Shown piece after piece: positions 8,969 through 18,000 of a stretch of DNA of 64,000 nucleotides (position 1 is the first letter of the stretch; every line of letters starts with the position of its first letter). The position numbers and the translations under genes are program-made. The notes beneath the pieces are model-generated. The model saw only the letters and a list, made by a program, of their open reading frames with translations, was not told the origin of the DNA and ran no database searches. Origin of the DNA: Pseudomonas sp. 14P_8.1_Bac3 (GTDB lineage: Bacteria; Pseudomonadota; Gammaproteobacteria; Pseudomonadales; Pseudomonadaceae); assembly GCF_025466085.1 (NCBI RefSeq), contig NZ_JANLOD010000021.1:1-64000 (forward strand), read 5' to 3'.

Positions 8969-10738
8969 TCAGCGAATACCGGCCAACAACGTCCGCGCGG
9001 TTTGCCGGAGTGGCTCGTCGCCGTCTTCAAGCAATTCATTGAGCAACTCGATGGCGCTGTCGAGATCGCCATCATCGATACAGTTCTGGGCCTGTTCCAG
9101 TTTGCCGGCGTGGGTCGGCGTCGCTGGCTCCAGGCTCAGCGGCTCTAGTTCAAGTGAATGACCGGCGTCACTGAACTCATTGAGGAAATCGTCGTCCAGC
9201 GACTGAGAATCCGGTTCGGCGATCCACTCCAGCTCGGACTCGCCCAGCGTTGGTTCTTCCGGCATCTCGAACACATCGGGCAAGACGTGCAGGTTCGAGG
9301 TGAACGCCGGCTCCACGATCTTCGGCGGTGGGTCCGCGGGTTTGCTGTTTCCGAAGGGGCTGACCAGATCCCAACTCGAATCCATCGACAGGTCATCCAG
9401 GTTCAACTGGAACTCGTCGACGGGCGCTGCTTCGGTGTTCACCGGGGCGGTGATGACAGGTGCCACGACCGCCGTCACCGGTGCCGCGTTGTTCAATTTT
9501 GGATAACGGGCACGAATGTCCTGCAGTTGCTGCGAATCGAAGCCGGCCTCGCGCAAGCTGTGTTCCTGGGCGTCGTAGGCGGGACCGTCACCCTGCTTGC
9601 CGAGGACTTCCAGCAATTGCACGGCCAGATCGGTGCGCTCGGGTTCCTTCGCCAAGGCGTCGCGCAACAAGCCCGCGGCTTCGGAAAATCGTCCATAGGC
9701 CAGATAGATGCCCACGCCTTCGAGCACATCGCCTGACGGCGTCTCGTCATGATGGTCGGGGACGGCGTTGAGCGGAGCAGGCTTCGCCGCCGGCTCAGTG
9801 GCTTGACTCAGCACCGGCTCGTGACGCGACGGCACAATCGGTGAGTCGTCGGGCAAAGCCTGGACCTGCTGACGCTGACGGCGAACAAACAGCCCCAGCA
9901 ACAGCAACGCAACCAACGCCGGCAAGCCGATGACCAGCGGCCAGTTGAAGCTCTCCGGCTCTTCTACCGCGACAGGGGCAGGTGCCGGCGTAACCGGCGT
10001 AACCGGCGGCGCTTGCTGCATCTCTGCCAAACGGGTCTGTAACTCGGTGATCTGTTTCTTCTGAGCCGCGACCTGTTCGTCCTGGGCTTGAAGTTTTGCG
10101 TTCAGCTCATCAATGGTTTTTTGCAGCTGCTGGTTTTGCAGCACGCTGGCGGCCAACTGTTCGGCGGACAGATCAATCTGGGGGGCGGGGGGCTGTGCGA
10201 CGTTGGCGACCGGAGCCGGTTTCTTCGCGGCGGGCGGTGGCGCAGTCGCCGGCGTGACGCTGGGGAACGGTGAGGTCGGGGCGCCGACGACCGGTTCATC
10301 GGTCACCGGGACGATGCCTGGTGTACCCGGTGGATCGATCAGCACCGTGTACTCGCGCAGCACCCGGCCGTTGGGCTGATTGAGCTGCACGAGAAAATTC
10401 AGGAACGGTTCATTGACCGCTTTGCTGGAGCTCACCCGGATCAGGCTGCGGTTGCCTCGCAGGATCGGTGTGAACTTCAGGTCGTTGAGAAAGAACACCC
10501 GCTCGACGCCCGCGCGGTTGAATTCGTCCGCCGTCGCCAGGCTCACTGAAAGATCGCCTTCCTCCAGGCCCGCCGCATCCTCCAAAGCAATGTCGGCACG
10601 CAGCGGCTGATTCAGCGCCGAATGCAGGGTGATTTCCCCCAGCCCCAGTGCGGGCGCCAATGCCGAGTACGTGACAGCCCCACCCACCAGAAGCAACCTG
10701 GCGCACCACCGCAGTACAACGTGCCAACTCTCGAGCAT
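8969..10738 (-). CDS. Short FimV-like inner-membrane protein
   Basis: This 589-residue protein has the FimV layout. An N-terminal signal or anchor is followed by the FimV N-domain (LGLGEITLHSALNQPLRADIAL, about 30-145). A Pro/Ala-rich linker comes next, then a coiled coil (about 190-250), one membrane segment (PLVIGLPALVALLLLGLFV, about 270-290), an acidic cytoplasmic part, and a C-terminal FimV motif (KLEQAQNCIDDGDLDSAIELLNELLEDG). FimV proteins organise poles, type IV pili and twitching signalling. No LysM domain is visible after the N-domain and the protein is much shorter than P. aeruginosa FimV, so this may be a paralogue. The ATG at 10738 has six-base spacing after AAGGG and is preferred to 10744. 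Confidence 0.85.
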   Translation of the reverse strand: MLESWHVVLRWCARLLLVGGAVTYSALAPALGLGEITLHSALNQPLRADIALEDAAGLEEGDLSVSLATADEFNRAGVERVFFLNDLKFTPILRGNRSLIRVSSSKAVNEPFLNFLVQLNQPNGRVLREYTVLIDPPGTPGIVPVTDEPVVGAPTSPFPSVTPATAPPPAAKKPAPVANVAQPPAPQIDLSAEQLAASVLQNQQLQKTIDELNAKLQAQDEQVAAQKKQITELQTRLAEMQQAPPVTPVTPAPAPVAVEEPESFNWPLVIGLPALVALLLLGLFVRRQRQQVQALPDDSPIVPSRHEPVLSQATEPAAKPAPLNAVPDHHDETPSGDVLEGVGIYLAYGRFSEAAGLLRDALAKEPERTDLAVQLLEVLGKQGDGPAYDAQEHSLREAGFDSQQLQDIRARYPKLNNAAPVTAVVAPVITAPVNTEAAPVDEFQLNLDDLSMDSSWDLVSPFGNSKPADPPPKIVEPAFTSNLHVLPDVFEMPEEPTLGESELEWIAEPDSQSLDDDFLNEFSDAGHSLELEPLSLEPATPTHAGKLEQAQNCIDDGDLDSAIELLNELLEDGDEPLRQTARTLLAGIR

Positions 10739-10866
10739 GAGCATCCCTTAGATAACCAGAATCGACCGGTGCGCATCCGCACATCCGGTACGAACGCGAT
10801 ATTGCCTAGTAGTTCTTTATAGTCCGCCCAACGGGGTATCTCAAAAAGACGCTACCCGGTTATGCC

Positions 10867-11301
10867 TCAAGATTTTTCCAGGTTGCCCAGGATGTGCCCG
10901 TGAACGCGCATGCAGATCTTCAAATCCTCCTCGTCCACGCCTTCGAAAAGCTCAAGACGCAGCTGAGTGGCGATGGTTTCGATCTGATCGATCAATGGAC
11001 GGGCCGGGGCGCAAAGGACGATTTTTTTCGCCCGACGATCTTCTACCACGGATTGGCGCTGAACCAGGCCCTGGCTTTCGAGGCTGTCGAGCAGCCGCGC
11101 CAGGGTCGGCCCTTCGACGCCGACACTTTGCGCCAGTTGGCGCTGGGTCGGTGCCTCGTCGAAACGTGCGAGGTGCAGCAGCACCAGCCAGCGCGCCTGT
11201 GACAAACCCAGGCCAGCCAGACGGCGGTCCAGCTCGGCACGCCAGCCGCGCGACATCTGGGCCAATTGCATGCCAAAGCGGTGTTGATCGGTCAACGACA
11301 T
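10867..11301 (-). CDS. MarR-family transcriptional regulator (SlyA-like)
   Basis: This 144-residue winged-helix protein carries the MarR DNA-binding core (TQRQLAQSVGVEGPTLARLLDSLESQGLVQR) followed by the wing segment SVVEDRRAKKIVL. Members bind palindromic operators and release DNA on ligand or oxidant binding. The RW(L)VLLHLARFDEAPTQ region is typical of SlyA-like members. The upstream gap contains an imperfect inverted repeat that could be its own operator (11310-11359). Target genes are not evident. Confidence 0.85.
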   Translation of the reverse strand: MSLTDQHRFGMQLAQMSRGWRAELDRRLAGLGLSQARWLVLLHLARFDEAPTQRQLAQSVGVEGPTLARLLDSLESQGLVQRQSVVEDRRAKKIVLCAPARPLIDQIETIATQLRLELFEGVDEEDLKICMRVHGHILGNLEKS

Positions 11302-11309
11302 AAAACACT

Positions 11310-11359
11310 CATGATTAGACTGAAATAAAGAAAACCTAATTATTAGTCAGCTAAGCATG
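11310..11359. promoter_or_regulatory. Candidate MarR-type operator upstream of the marR gene
   Basis: The arms CATGATTAGACTGA (11310-11323) and TCAGCTAAGCATG (11347-11359) are imperfect inverted repeats in the AT-rich gap just upstream of the marR-like start. MarR proteins often regulate themselves through such sites. The match is not perfect and the call is tentative. Confidence 0.35.
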
Positions 11360-11432
11360 ACCCTCGGCTCGAGGCAAGACTTGCTCTGTACTGAATCGTT
11401 ACATCAATACGACCGGTTTCAGCATTTGAGCT

Positions 11433-13559
11433 TTACATCTCGAATTCCGATTGCAGGGCGGCACGTACGCAGTACAAAACCCCGTCCGGCACCCGCCCGG
11501 CGAACAGTGCGGCAATCTCCGCCACCGGCGGCAACTCGCCCTCGCCGTCGAGGAACGCATCCTGCACTTCGCCCAGCAATTCTTCGGGCAGGTCCAGCGC
11601 CTGCTCCAGCGACAACTGCTGCTTCCCGATGGCTTCAGCCAGCAGGGTGTAGACGTTCTTTTCCGAACATTGCAGCTGACCGGCGATTTGCAGCGGCGTC
11701 ATGCCGGCCCGGGCGAGCGTGATCAGTTCGTGACGCACATCGGCCACCACTTTCGGTGCCTCGACCTGGCCACCCAGCACTTCGAGGAAGGCCTCGCCGT
11801 AACGTTCCAGTTTGCGCGCACCGACGCCGCTGACCGTGGCCATTTCCGCCAGCGAGGTCGGCTGGCTGCGGAGCATTTCCAGCAGGGTCGAGTCGGGGAA
11901 GATGACGTAGGGCGGCACTCCATGTTCTTCGGCGAGCTTGCGCCGCAGAGCGCGCAACGCTTCCCATTGTTCGCGTTCTTCGCCGCGCACCAGTTGGCTC
12001 GCCTGGCTTTTGCTGCTTTTCGCCGTGATCTGTGGCTTGAGGTCGCGACGCAGTTCCAGGGTCACTTCGCCCTTGAGCAACGGTCTGCAGGTGTCACTGA
12101 GGCGCAGGCCGCCATAACCCTCGAGATCGATGTCAGCCAGCCCGCGAGCCACCAGCTGGCGGAACAGCGAGCGCCATTCGCTCTCGCCCATCGCCTTGCC
12201 GACGCCATACACGGACAGATGCTGATGACCGAAACTGCGGACCTTTTCGTTGTCCTTGCCCAGCAACACATCCACCAGATGGCCGACGCCGTAGCGCTGA
12301 CCGGTGCGGTAGATGGCCGACAGTGCCTGACGAGCCGGCTCGGTGGCGTCCCAGGTCTGCACGCCATCGACGCAGTTGTCGCAATGGCCGCAGGGCTCGG
12401 GCATGTCTTCGTCAAAGTAGGCCAACAGCGTTTGACGGCGGCAGCGGGTTTCTTCGCAAAGCGAGAGCATCGCGTCGAGCTTGTGCTGCTCCAGACGCTT
12501 GTGGCGCTCATCGCCTTCGGAGTTCTGCAGCATCTGCTTGAGCATCACCACGTCTTGCAGGCCGTAGGCCATCCACGCATCCGCCGGCAGACCGTCACGG
12601 CCGCCCCGACCGGTTTCCTGGTAATAGGCTTCGAGGGATTTCGGCAGATCGAGGTGCGCGACGAAACGCACGTTGGGCTTGTCGATGCCCATACCGAACG
12701 CCACCGTGGCGACCATGATCAGGCCTTCCTCGTTGAGGAAACGCTTCTGGTGGTGGGCACGGGTTTCGTTGGCCAGACCGGCGTGGTAAGGCAATGCGGG
12801 GAAGCCTTGTTCACTGAGGAACACCGCGACTTCGTCGACTTTCTTGCGCGACAGGCAATAGACGATGCCGGCATCGCTGCGCCGCTCCGCAAGAAAGGCC
12901 AGCAACTGCTTGCGCGGCTGCTCCTTGGGCACGATGCGGTAGAAAATGTTCGGGCGGTCGAAGCTTGAGAGAAAGCGCTCGGCATTCTGCAGGTGCAGGC
13001 GATCGACGATTTCTTCCCGGGTGCGCTTGTCGGCGGTCGCGGTGAGAGCAATGCGCGGGACATTGGGAAACAGTTCGGCCAGTTGCCCCAGTTGCAGGTA
13101 TTCGCGGCGGAAATCGTGACCCCATTGCGACACGCAATGTGCTTCGTCGATGGCGAAGAGGGCGATTTCGAGGCTTTGCAGGAAGGCCAGCATGCGCGGC
13201 TGGACCAGACGTTCAGGCGCCAGGTAGAGCATTTTCACTTCGCCACGCTTGATTCGCGCGGCGAGATCACGTTGCTGCTCGGCGCTCAGCGTGGAGTTCA
13301 ACGCAGCCGCGGCGACGCCGAGTTCTTCAAGGGTCGCGACCTGATCGTCCATCAACGCGATCAGCGGCGACACCACCACGGCCAGGCCGTCGCGCAACAA
13401 CGCCGGGACTTGGAAGCACAAGGACTTGCCGCCACCGGTAGGCATCAATACCAGGGCATCGCCGCCACTGGCCACGCGCTCAATGATTGCACCCTGGCGG
13501 CCACGGAAACTGTCGTAGCCGAAGATGTCCTTGAGGACGCGTTGCGCCTGTTCGAGCAT
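11433..13559 (-). CDS. recQ: ATP-dependent DNA helicase RecQ
   Basis: This 708-residue 3'-to-5' helicase acts in recombination and repair. The helicase core has MPTGGGKS (Walker A), DEAH and the helicase C-domain with [10 protein letters not shown]. The zinc-binding [24 protein letters not shown] segment follows, then a winged RQC domain and an HRDC domain ending near residue 620. A tail with two further helical motifs comes last. The open frame reaches further 5', but the ATG at 13559 gives the standard start [22 protein letters not shown]. No operon partners are obvious. Confidence 0.95.
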   Translation of the reverse strand: MLEQAQRVLKDIFGYDSFRGRQGAIIERVASGGDALVLMPTGGGKSLCFQVPALLRDGLAVVVSPLIALMDDQVATLEELGVAAAALNSTLSAEQQRDLAARIKRGEVKMLYLAPERLVQPRMLAFLQSLEIALFAIDEAHCVSQWGHDFRREYLQLGQLAELFPNVPRIALTATADKRTREEIVDRLHLQNAERFLSSFDRPNIFYRIVPKEQPRKQLLAFLAERRSDAGIVYCLSRKKVDEVAVFLSEQGFPALPYHAGLANETRAHHQKRFLNEEGLIMVATVAFGMGIDKPNVRFVAHLDLPKSLEAYYQETGRGGRDGLPADAWMAYGLQDVVMLKQMLQNSEGDERHKRLEQHKLDAMLSLCEETRCRRQTLLAYFDEDMPEPCGHCDNCVDGVQTWDATEPARQALSAIYRTGQRYGVGHLVDVLLGKDNEKVRSFGHQHLSVYGVGKAMGESEWRSLFRQLVARGLADIDLEGYGGLRLSDTCRPLLKGEVTLELRRDLKPQITAKSSKSQASQLVRGEEREQWEALRALRRKLAEEHGVPPYVIFPDSTLLEMLRSQPTSLAEMATVSGVGARKLERYGEAFLEVLGGQVEAPKVVADVRHELITLARAGMTPLQIAGQLQCSEKNVYTLLAEAIGKQQLSLEQALDLPEELLGEVQDAFLDGEGELPPVAEIAALFAGRVPDGVLYCVRAALQSEFEM

Positions 13560-13766
13560 AAAAACTCCAAAAATCACCAAAACATCCCTGCAAGGCTGGT
13601 TGAGTATCCGCAAGGCTGCACTGACAAATCGTAAGTGCGCATTGCATGACGCTTCACATTCCAGCCGCGACGCCAGCAGGGCATCACAAAACGCGGGAGT
13701 ATACCCGAGCGCTGCCCGGCAAAGGGCGCCGCTGAGAAGACACGAAAGCAAATCCACTGACGGCCC

Positions 13767-13789
13767 TGTGGGAGCGGGCTTGCGCGCAA
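13767..13789. repeat. Single REP copy
   Basis: One unpaired copy (GTGGGAGCGGGCTTGCGCGC) lies in the gap between recQ and the YecA-family gene. It differs from the usual core by a G in place of T. Confidence 0.65.
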
Positions 13790-13867
13790 ATATGCCGCGC
13801 GGCTGGCCTGGGGGCTCAAGAAGGCCTAGAATTCCCGCATCTGTTTAATTCCCAAGGTAGCCCTTTA

Positions 13868-14455
13868 ATGTCCTTCGCTGAGCAATTAACCCGCCTGCAA
13901 GTCTTCCTCGACGCCGATGAACTGCATGACGAGGCGCTGGACTACGTGGCCGCCCACGGCTACCTCACTGCGCTGTCGATCTGTTCCGAAAGCGTTCCCG
14001 ACCGTGAATGGATCGATGCCCTTTTCGCCGAAGAGCCGCATTACGCCGACGACACCGAGCGTGAAGCGATCGAATCCACCCTGCTCGCCCTCAAGGCTCA
14101 CATCGCCCGCCAACTGGCCTCTGACGAAGAATTCGAGCTGCCATGCGACCTGGACCTGGGCGAAGAGCCGGACGATTCCGATCTGCGCGGCTGGTGCATC
14201 GGTTTCATGGAAGGCGTGTTCCTGCGCGAAGCGGCCTGGTTCGAGACCGCCGAAGACGAAGTCAGCGAAATGCTGTTGCCGATCATGGTCGGTTCCGGTC
14301 TGTTCGACGAACAGCCTGAGTTCTCCGACATCGCGGCGGACCCCAACCTGATGGACGACATGATCGTGCAGATCCCGGAAGCCCTGACCGCGCTGTACCT
14401 GTTGTGCAACGCGCCAGACGAAAAACCGGCGATCCTCAAGCCACGTCACCACTAA
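13868..14455 (+). CDS. YecA/YgfB (UPF0149) family protein
   Basis: This 195-residue acidic protein matches the UPF0149 family: N-terminal helices with LDYVAAHGYLTALSICSESVP, then the signature RGWCIGFMEGVFLREAAWF near residue 115. Members are cytosolic. Some relatives carry a C-terminal SEC-C zinc motif, which is missing here. The family has no settled function. An AAGG ribosome-binding sequence precedes the ATG at 13868. The next gene (YbaN-like) follows after 10 bases, so the two are probably co-transcribed. Confidence 0.8.
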   Translation: MSFAEQLTRLQVFLDADELHDEALDYVAAHGYLTALSICSESVPDREWIDALFAEEPHYADDTEREAIESTLLALKAHIARQLASDEEFELPCDLDLGEEPDDSDLRGWCIGFMEGVFLREAAWFETAEDEVSEMLLPIMVGSGLFDEQPEFSDIAADPNLMDDMIVQIPEALTALYLLCNAPDEKPAILKPRHH

Positions 14456-14465
14456 GGTTCTGCCT

Positions 14466-14861
14466 ATGGACAACCCCATAGGCAACCGCTCCCTGCTGTT
14501 GCGTTACGTGCTGCTGGCCATCGGCTGGCTGAGCGTGGCGCTGGGAGTGATCGGGATTTTCCTGCCGGTATTGCCCACCACGCCGTTCCTGCTGCTGGCC
14601 GCCGCCTGCTTCGCCCGCAGTTCGCCCAGGTTCTATCACTGGCTGGTGGAGCATCCGCGGCTTGGCCCGTGGATTCGCGCCTACCTCGACGGCAGTGGCA
14701 TCCCGCTCAAGGGCAAGGTCTACGCGATCGGGCTGATGTGGACGAGCATCCTCTTCTCCTGCTATCTGGTGCCCCTGCCGTGGGCACGCGGATTCATGCT
14801 GACCAGTGCGGTGCTGGTAACGATCTACATCCTCAAACAGAAAACCCTGCATCGGTCGTGA
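14466..14861 (+). CDS. YbaN-family inner-membrane protein (DUF454)
   Basis: This 131-residue protein has the DUF454 pattern: an N-terminal membrane segment, then FLPVLPTTPFLLLAAACFARSSPRFYHWL, then two more membrane segments near the C-terminus. It is an inner-membrane protein of unknown role. It begins ten bases after the YecA-family gene, in an apparent two-gene operon, and is followed by a terminator. Confidence 0.85.
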   Translation: MDNPIGNRSLLLRYVLLAIGWLSVALGVIGIFLPVLPTTPFLLLAAACFARSSPRFYHWLVEHPRLGPWIRAYLDGSGIPLKGKVYAIGLMWTSILFSCYLVPLPWARGFMLTSAVLVTIYILKQKTLHRS

Positions 14862-14944
14862 TGCCGTGGGCGTAATCCTGGGAAACTGGCGCGGGACGCC
14901 AATACGCCGAGGCTAACCAGGCAGCTCGCGTTATGGTTGACGAC

Positions 14945-14971
14945 CCTCGCGAGCGTGCTCGCTCCTACAGG
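14945..14971. repeat. Single REP-like copy (CTCCTACAG variant)
   Basis: A single copy (core GCGAGCGTGCTCGCTC) lies just upstream of the terminator. The 5' neighbouring bases TTGACGACCCTCGCGAG also occur near 63418, so this is a recurring sequence block. Confidence 0.6.
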
Positions 14972-14982
14972 GGACCGCCCAC

Positions 14983-15023
14983 AAAAAAACCGCCACCCCT
15001 TGCGCAGGAATGGCGGTTTTTTT
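14983..15023. terminator. Bidirectional rho-independent terminator
   Basis: The stem AAAAACCGCCA / TGGCGGTTTTT has A and T tracts on both sides. It can stop both ybaN transcription (plus strand) and the adhesin mRNA (minus strand). Confidence 0.85.
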
Positions 15024-15039
15024 CGTTTCAGACTTCAGA

Positions 15040-18000
15040 TCACACGGTGTCGACCTTCAACGAATGATCATTCAACATGCCGTTGATGATCGTCGCCGTA
15101 TCCGCGCCGGCAATGACCCCACCCGCCCCTGGCGTCACGCCGTAATGGCTGGCCAGGTTCACGCCCGCCAGGTCAATGGTCTGGTTCGGCGCAGCGCCGG
15201 CCATGCTGCTGACGTCAATGCTGGTGACCAGCGAATCGCCACTGCCAGTGACCTTGAAGTGCAGGTAGTCATCCAGCGACGCCGCGGTACTGTTCTCGCC
15301 CTGCAGCAGTTGTGACAGGTCGAGTTTATCGGTCCCCGGGGTGAAGTCGGTGACGACATCGTGGCCGCTGTTGCCTTTGAGCCACTGGAAGGTGTCCGCG
15401 CCAGCACCACCGGTGAGCGTATTGTTGCCCAGACCACCGATCAGCAAATCATCGCCGCCGCCACCATTGAGCACGTCATTGCCGAGCCCGCCGGTGATGA
15501 CGTTGTTATGGCTGTCACCGGTAAGCTTGTCGTCGAAATTCGAGCCCGTAAGGTTTTCGATCGAGGTCAGGGTATCGATACCAGCCCCGATCGTGTTTTG
15601 CGGCCCCAGCAGGCTCAGGTCCACCTTGACCCCGGCAGTGGCGTGGGCGTAGCTCGCGGTGTCGATGCCATCGCCGCCGTCGAGCAGGTCGTTGCCCGGC
15701 CCGCTGTAGAGCAAGTCATTGCCGGCGCCACCGTGCAGTTCGTTGTTGCCTGCGCCGGCGGTGAGGACATCGTTGCCGTCACCCGCGTTGATCACGTTGT
15801 TGCCGGTGCCTGCCACCAGCACGTCATCGCCCGCCGTACCGGTGAGGGTATGACCTTCCTGATAGGTGATGCTCACTGCCGCGCTGTCGCTGCCACCATG
15901 GTTGTCGCTGGCGGTGTAGGTGCCGTGATAATCCGGGGTAGTGTTGTGAGCACCGGAATAATCGACGGTCATGGTCAGTTGATAGTTCTCCGCCCCCTTC
16001 CCGCCGCTGCCACCGTTGTCGATGTTGGTGATGTGGATCTGGTAGGTGCCGTCCACCGCCGCGGTGATGGTCTGGCCATCGCCGATGGGTTGGAACTGAC
16101 CGCCATTGACCGAGTACTCCATGGTGACGTGACCGGCCGCCAGGGTGTGGTCCAGGTTGAGGGTTTCACCCTGTTTGAGAGTGACGGTGATGCGATCCTC
16201 GTCATTGGTGTTGTTGGTCGTTACGGCACCCAGCGCCCCGCTCACCACCAGCACCGCCGTCATGGCCGCGGTGTTGGCGACGAACGCGCTACGGGCGATG
16301 CTGACGGACTGGGCGTTGCTGCCCGTGAAGCTGAAGTTCTGGTTGGTGCCGGTGAAGTCCGCGCCTTTGGCAATCCACCCGGTGTTGAAAGTGGTCGGTG
16401 TGGCAGTGAGCGTGTCGCCATTCGGATCGGTGTCATTGGCCAGCAATGCTTCGCCCGGCACAGCCACACTGCCGGACAGGATGTTGGTGATGACGTGATC
16501 ATCGACCGCCACCGGTGGCGCGTTCGGAATGACCTTGACCACCAGCGTCGAGCTGGCGAGGTCGCCGTCATTGTCGCTGACCGTGTAGCCGATGTTTTCG
16601 GTGATCACCGTCGAAGTGGTTTTCTGCGAGGTGTAGGTGTATTCACCGGTGTCGAGGTTCACCACCAAGGTGCCTTTGCCGTCGGTAGCGATACTCAGGG
16701 TGTTGTTGACCGTATTGAAGGTGCCATGGTTGGCGCCGCCGCTGAAATTCAGCGAACCCTGGTTGCTGTTGCCTTTCGGGTCATAGCTGTAGGTGGTGCC
16801 GTCGACCGTGATGGATTTGATGAAACCGCCATCGGCGCCGAACGTACCGCCCTCGCCCAGCAGCGAGCCGGTGACCGGCGCGCCGACCACAGTGCCCGAC
16901 AGCACCGAGTTGAGCTGATTGAGATCCGTCACCACCGTGGCGTTGGTGTTGGTGCCATGACCGACGCCGTTGCTGCCGTCATAGGCCAGCGGATCGATGT
17001 AGCCACTGCTGATGTCTTTGCCGAGGCCAATCGCGTAGTTCTTGATGTTGTGTTCTTCAAGGAACGCTTTCCAGGCCGCCTCTTCAGTCTTGTCCATGGC
17101 CCCGTCGTTGGGCTTGCCGTCGGAGAAGAAGTAGCCGACGTTCTGCGCGCCTTCCAGTTTGCCATTGGTATCGAACGCGGTTTTCGCCACTGCCACAGCG
17201 GCGTCATAGTTGGTGTTGCCACCCGCCGACAGCCCGGAAATGATCGCCTTGGCGCCGGCGACATCGACCCAGACCGACGTCTTGTCGGTCGCGTTGCTGC
17301 TGAAGGTGACGATCTGCACTTTCACGTCGCCCAGGTCGTCGTACTTGTCGAGCAAGGCACTGATCGCCTGCTTGGCCAGCGCCAGCCGCGACAGACCGTC
17401 CACGCCGGAAGCGTCGGCCATGCTGCCGGACACGTCGACCACCAGCAGCAGGTTGGTGTCGATCTCGACGGCGGCCACTGAACGCTCCGCCGGTACGGCT
17501 TTCGGCACGTCGTCGACGATGTTGACCTTGATCGTGCTGATGCTGGAGTTGCCCAGTGCATCGGTGGCTTTGTAGGTGAAACTTTCGCTCAGCGTGTTCG
17601 CGCCGTTGTTGGCGTTCGGCGTGGTGCTGGCGGGCGAAGTCAGGGTGTAGGTGTACGTGCCGTCAGGGTTGAGCAGGATCTGGCCGTACGTACCGTGGTC
17701 ACTGCCGACCAGGGTGTAGGTGACAGTGCCCACCGCGCCGGTGACCGAACCCACCAAGGTGCCGGACCCGGTTTCGCCGGTGTGGCCCGGGTCGCTGCCG
17801 ACCACGGTGCCGGGCGCCAGATCCTGGCCGTCCTTGCTCAGATCAAGGGCTTTTTCGTAGACCGTCACGTCGTTGTCAGGAGTGGCGGTGATGCAGGCGT
17901 TGTGCACGTCGATGCTGATCGTTGTGGTGCTTTCGTCACCGTCAGAATCACGAATGGTGTAGGTGAACGTGTCGGTCGCGCCAGCGCCACTCACCGCATT

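Noticed and set aside
15361..17481. 706-codon open frame on the plus strand under the adhesin 3' part
   Set aside because: This is another antisense shadow of the adhesin. The frame lacks any protein family pattern and the adhesin coding on the other strand is certain.
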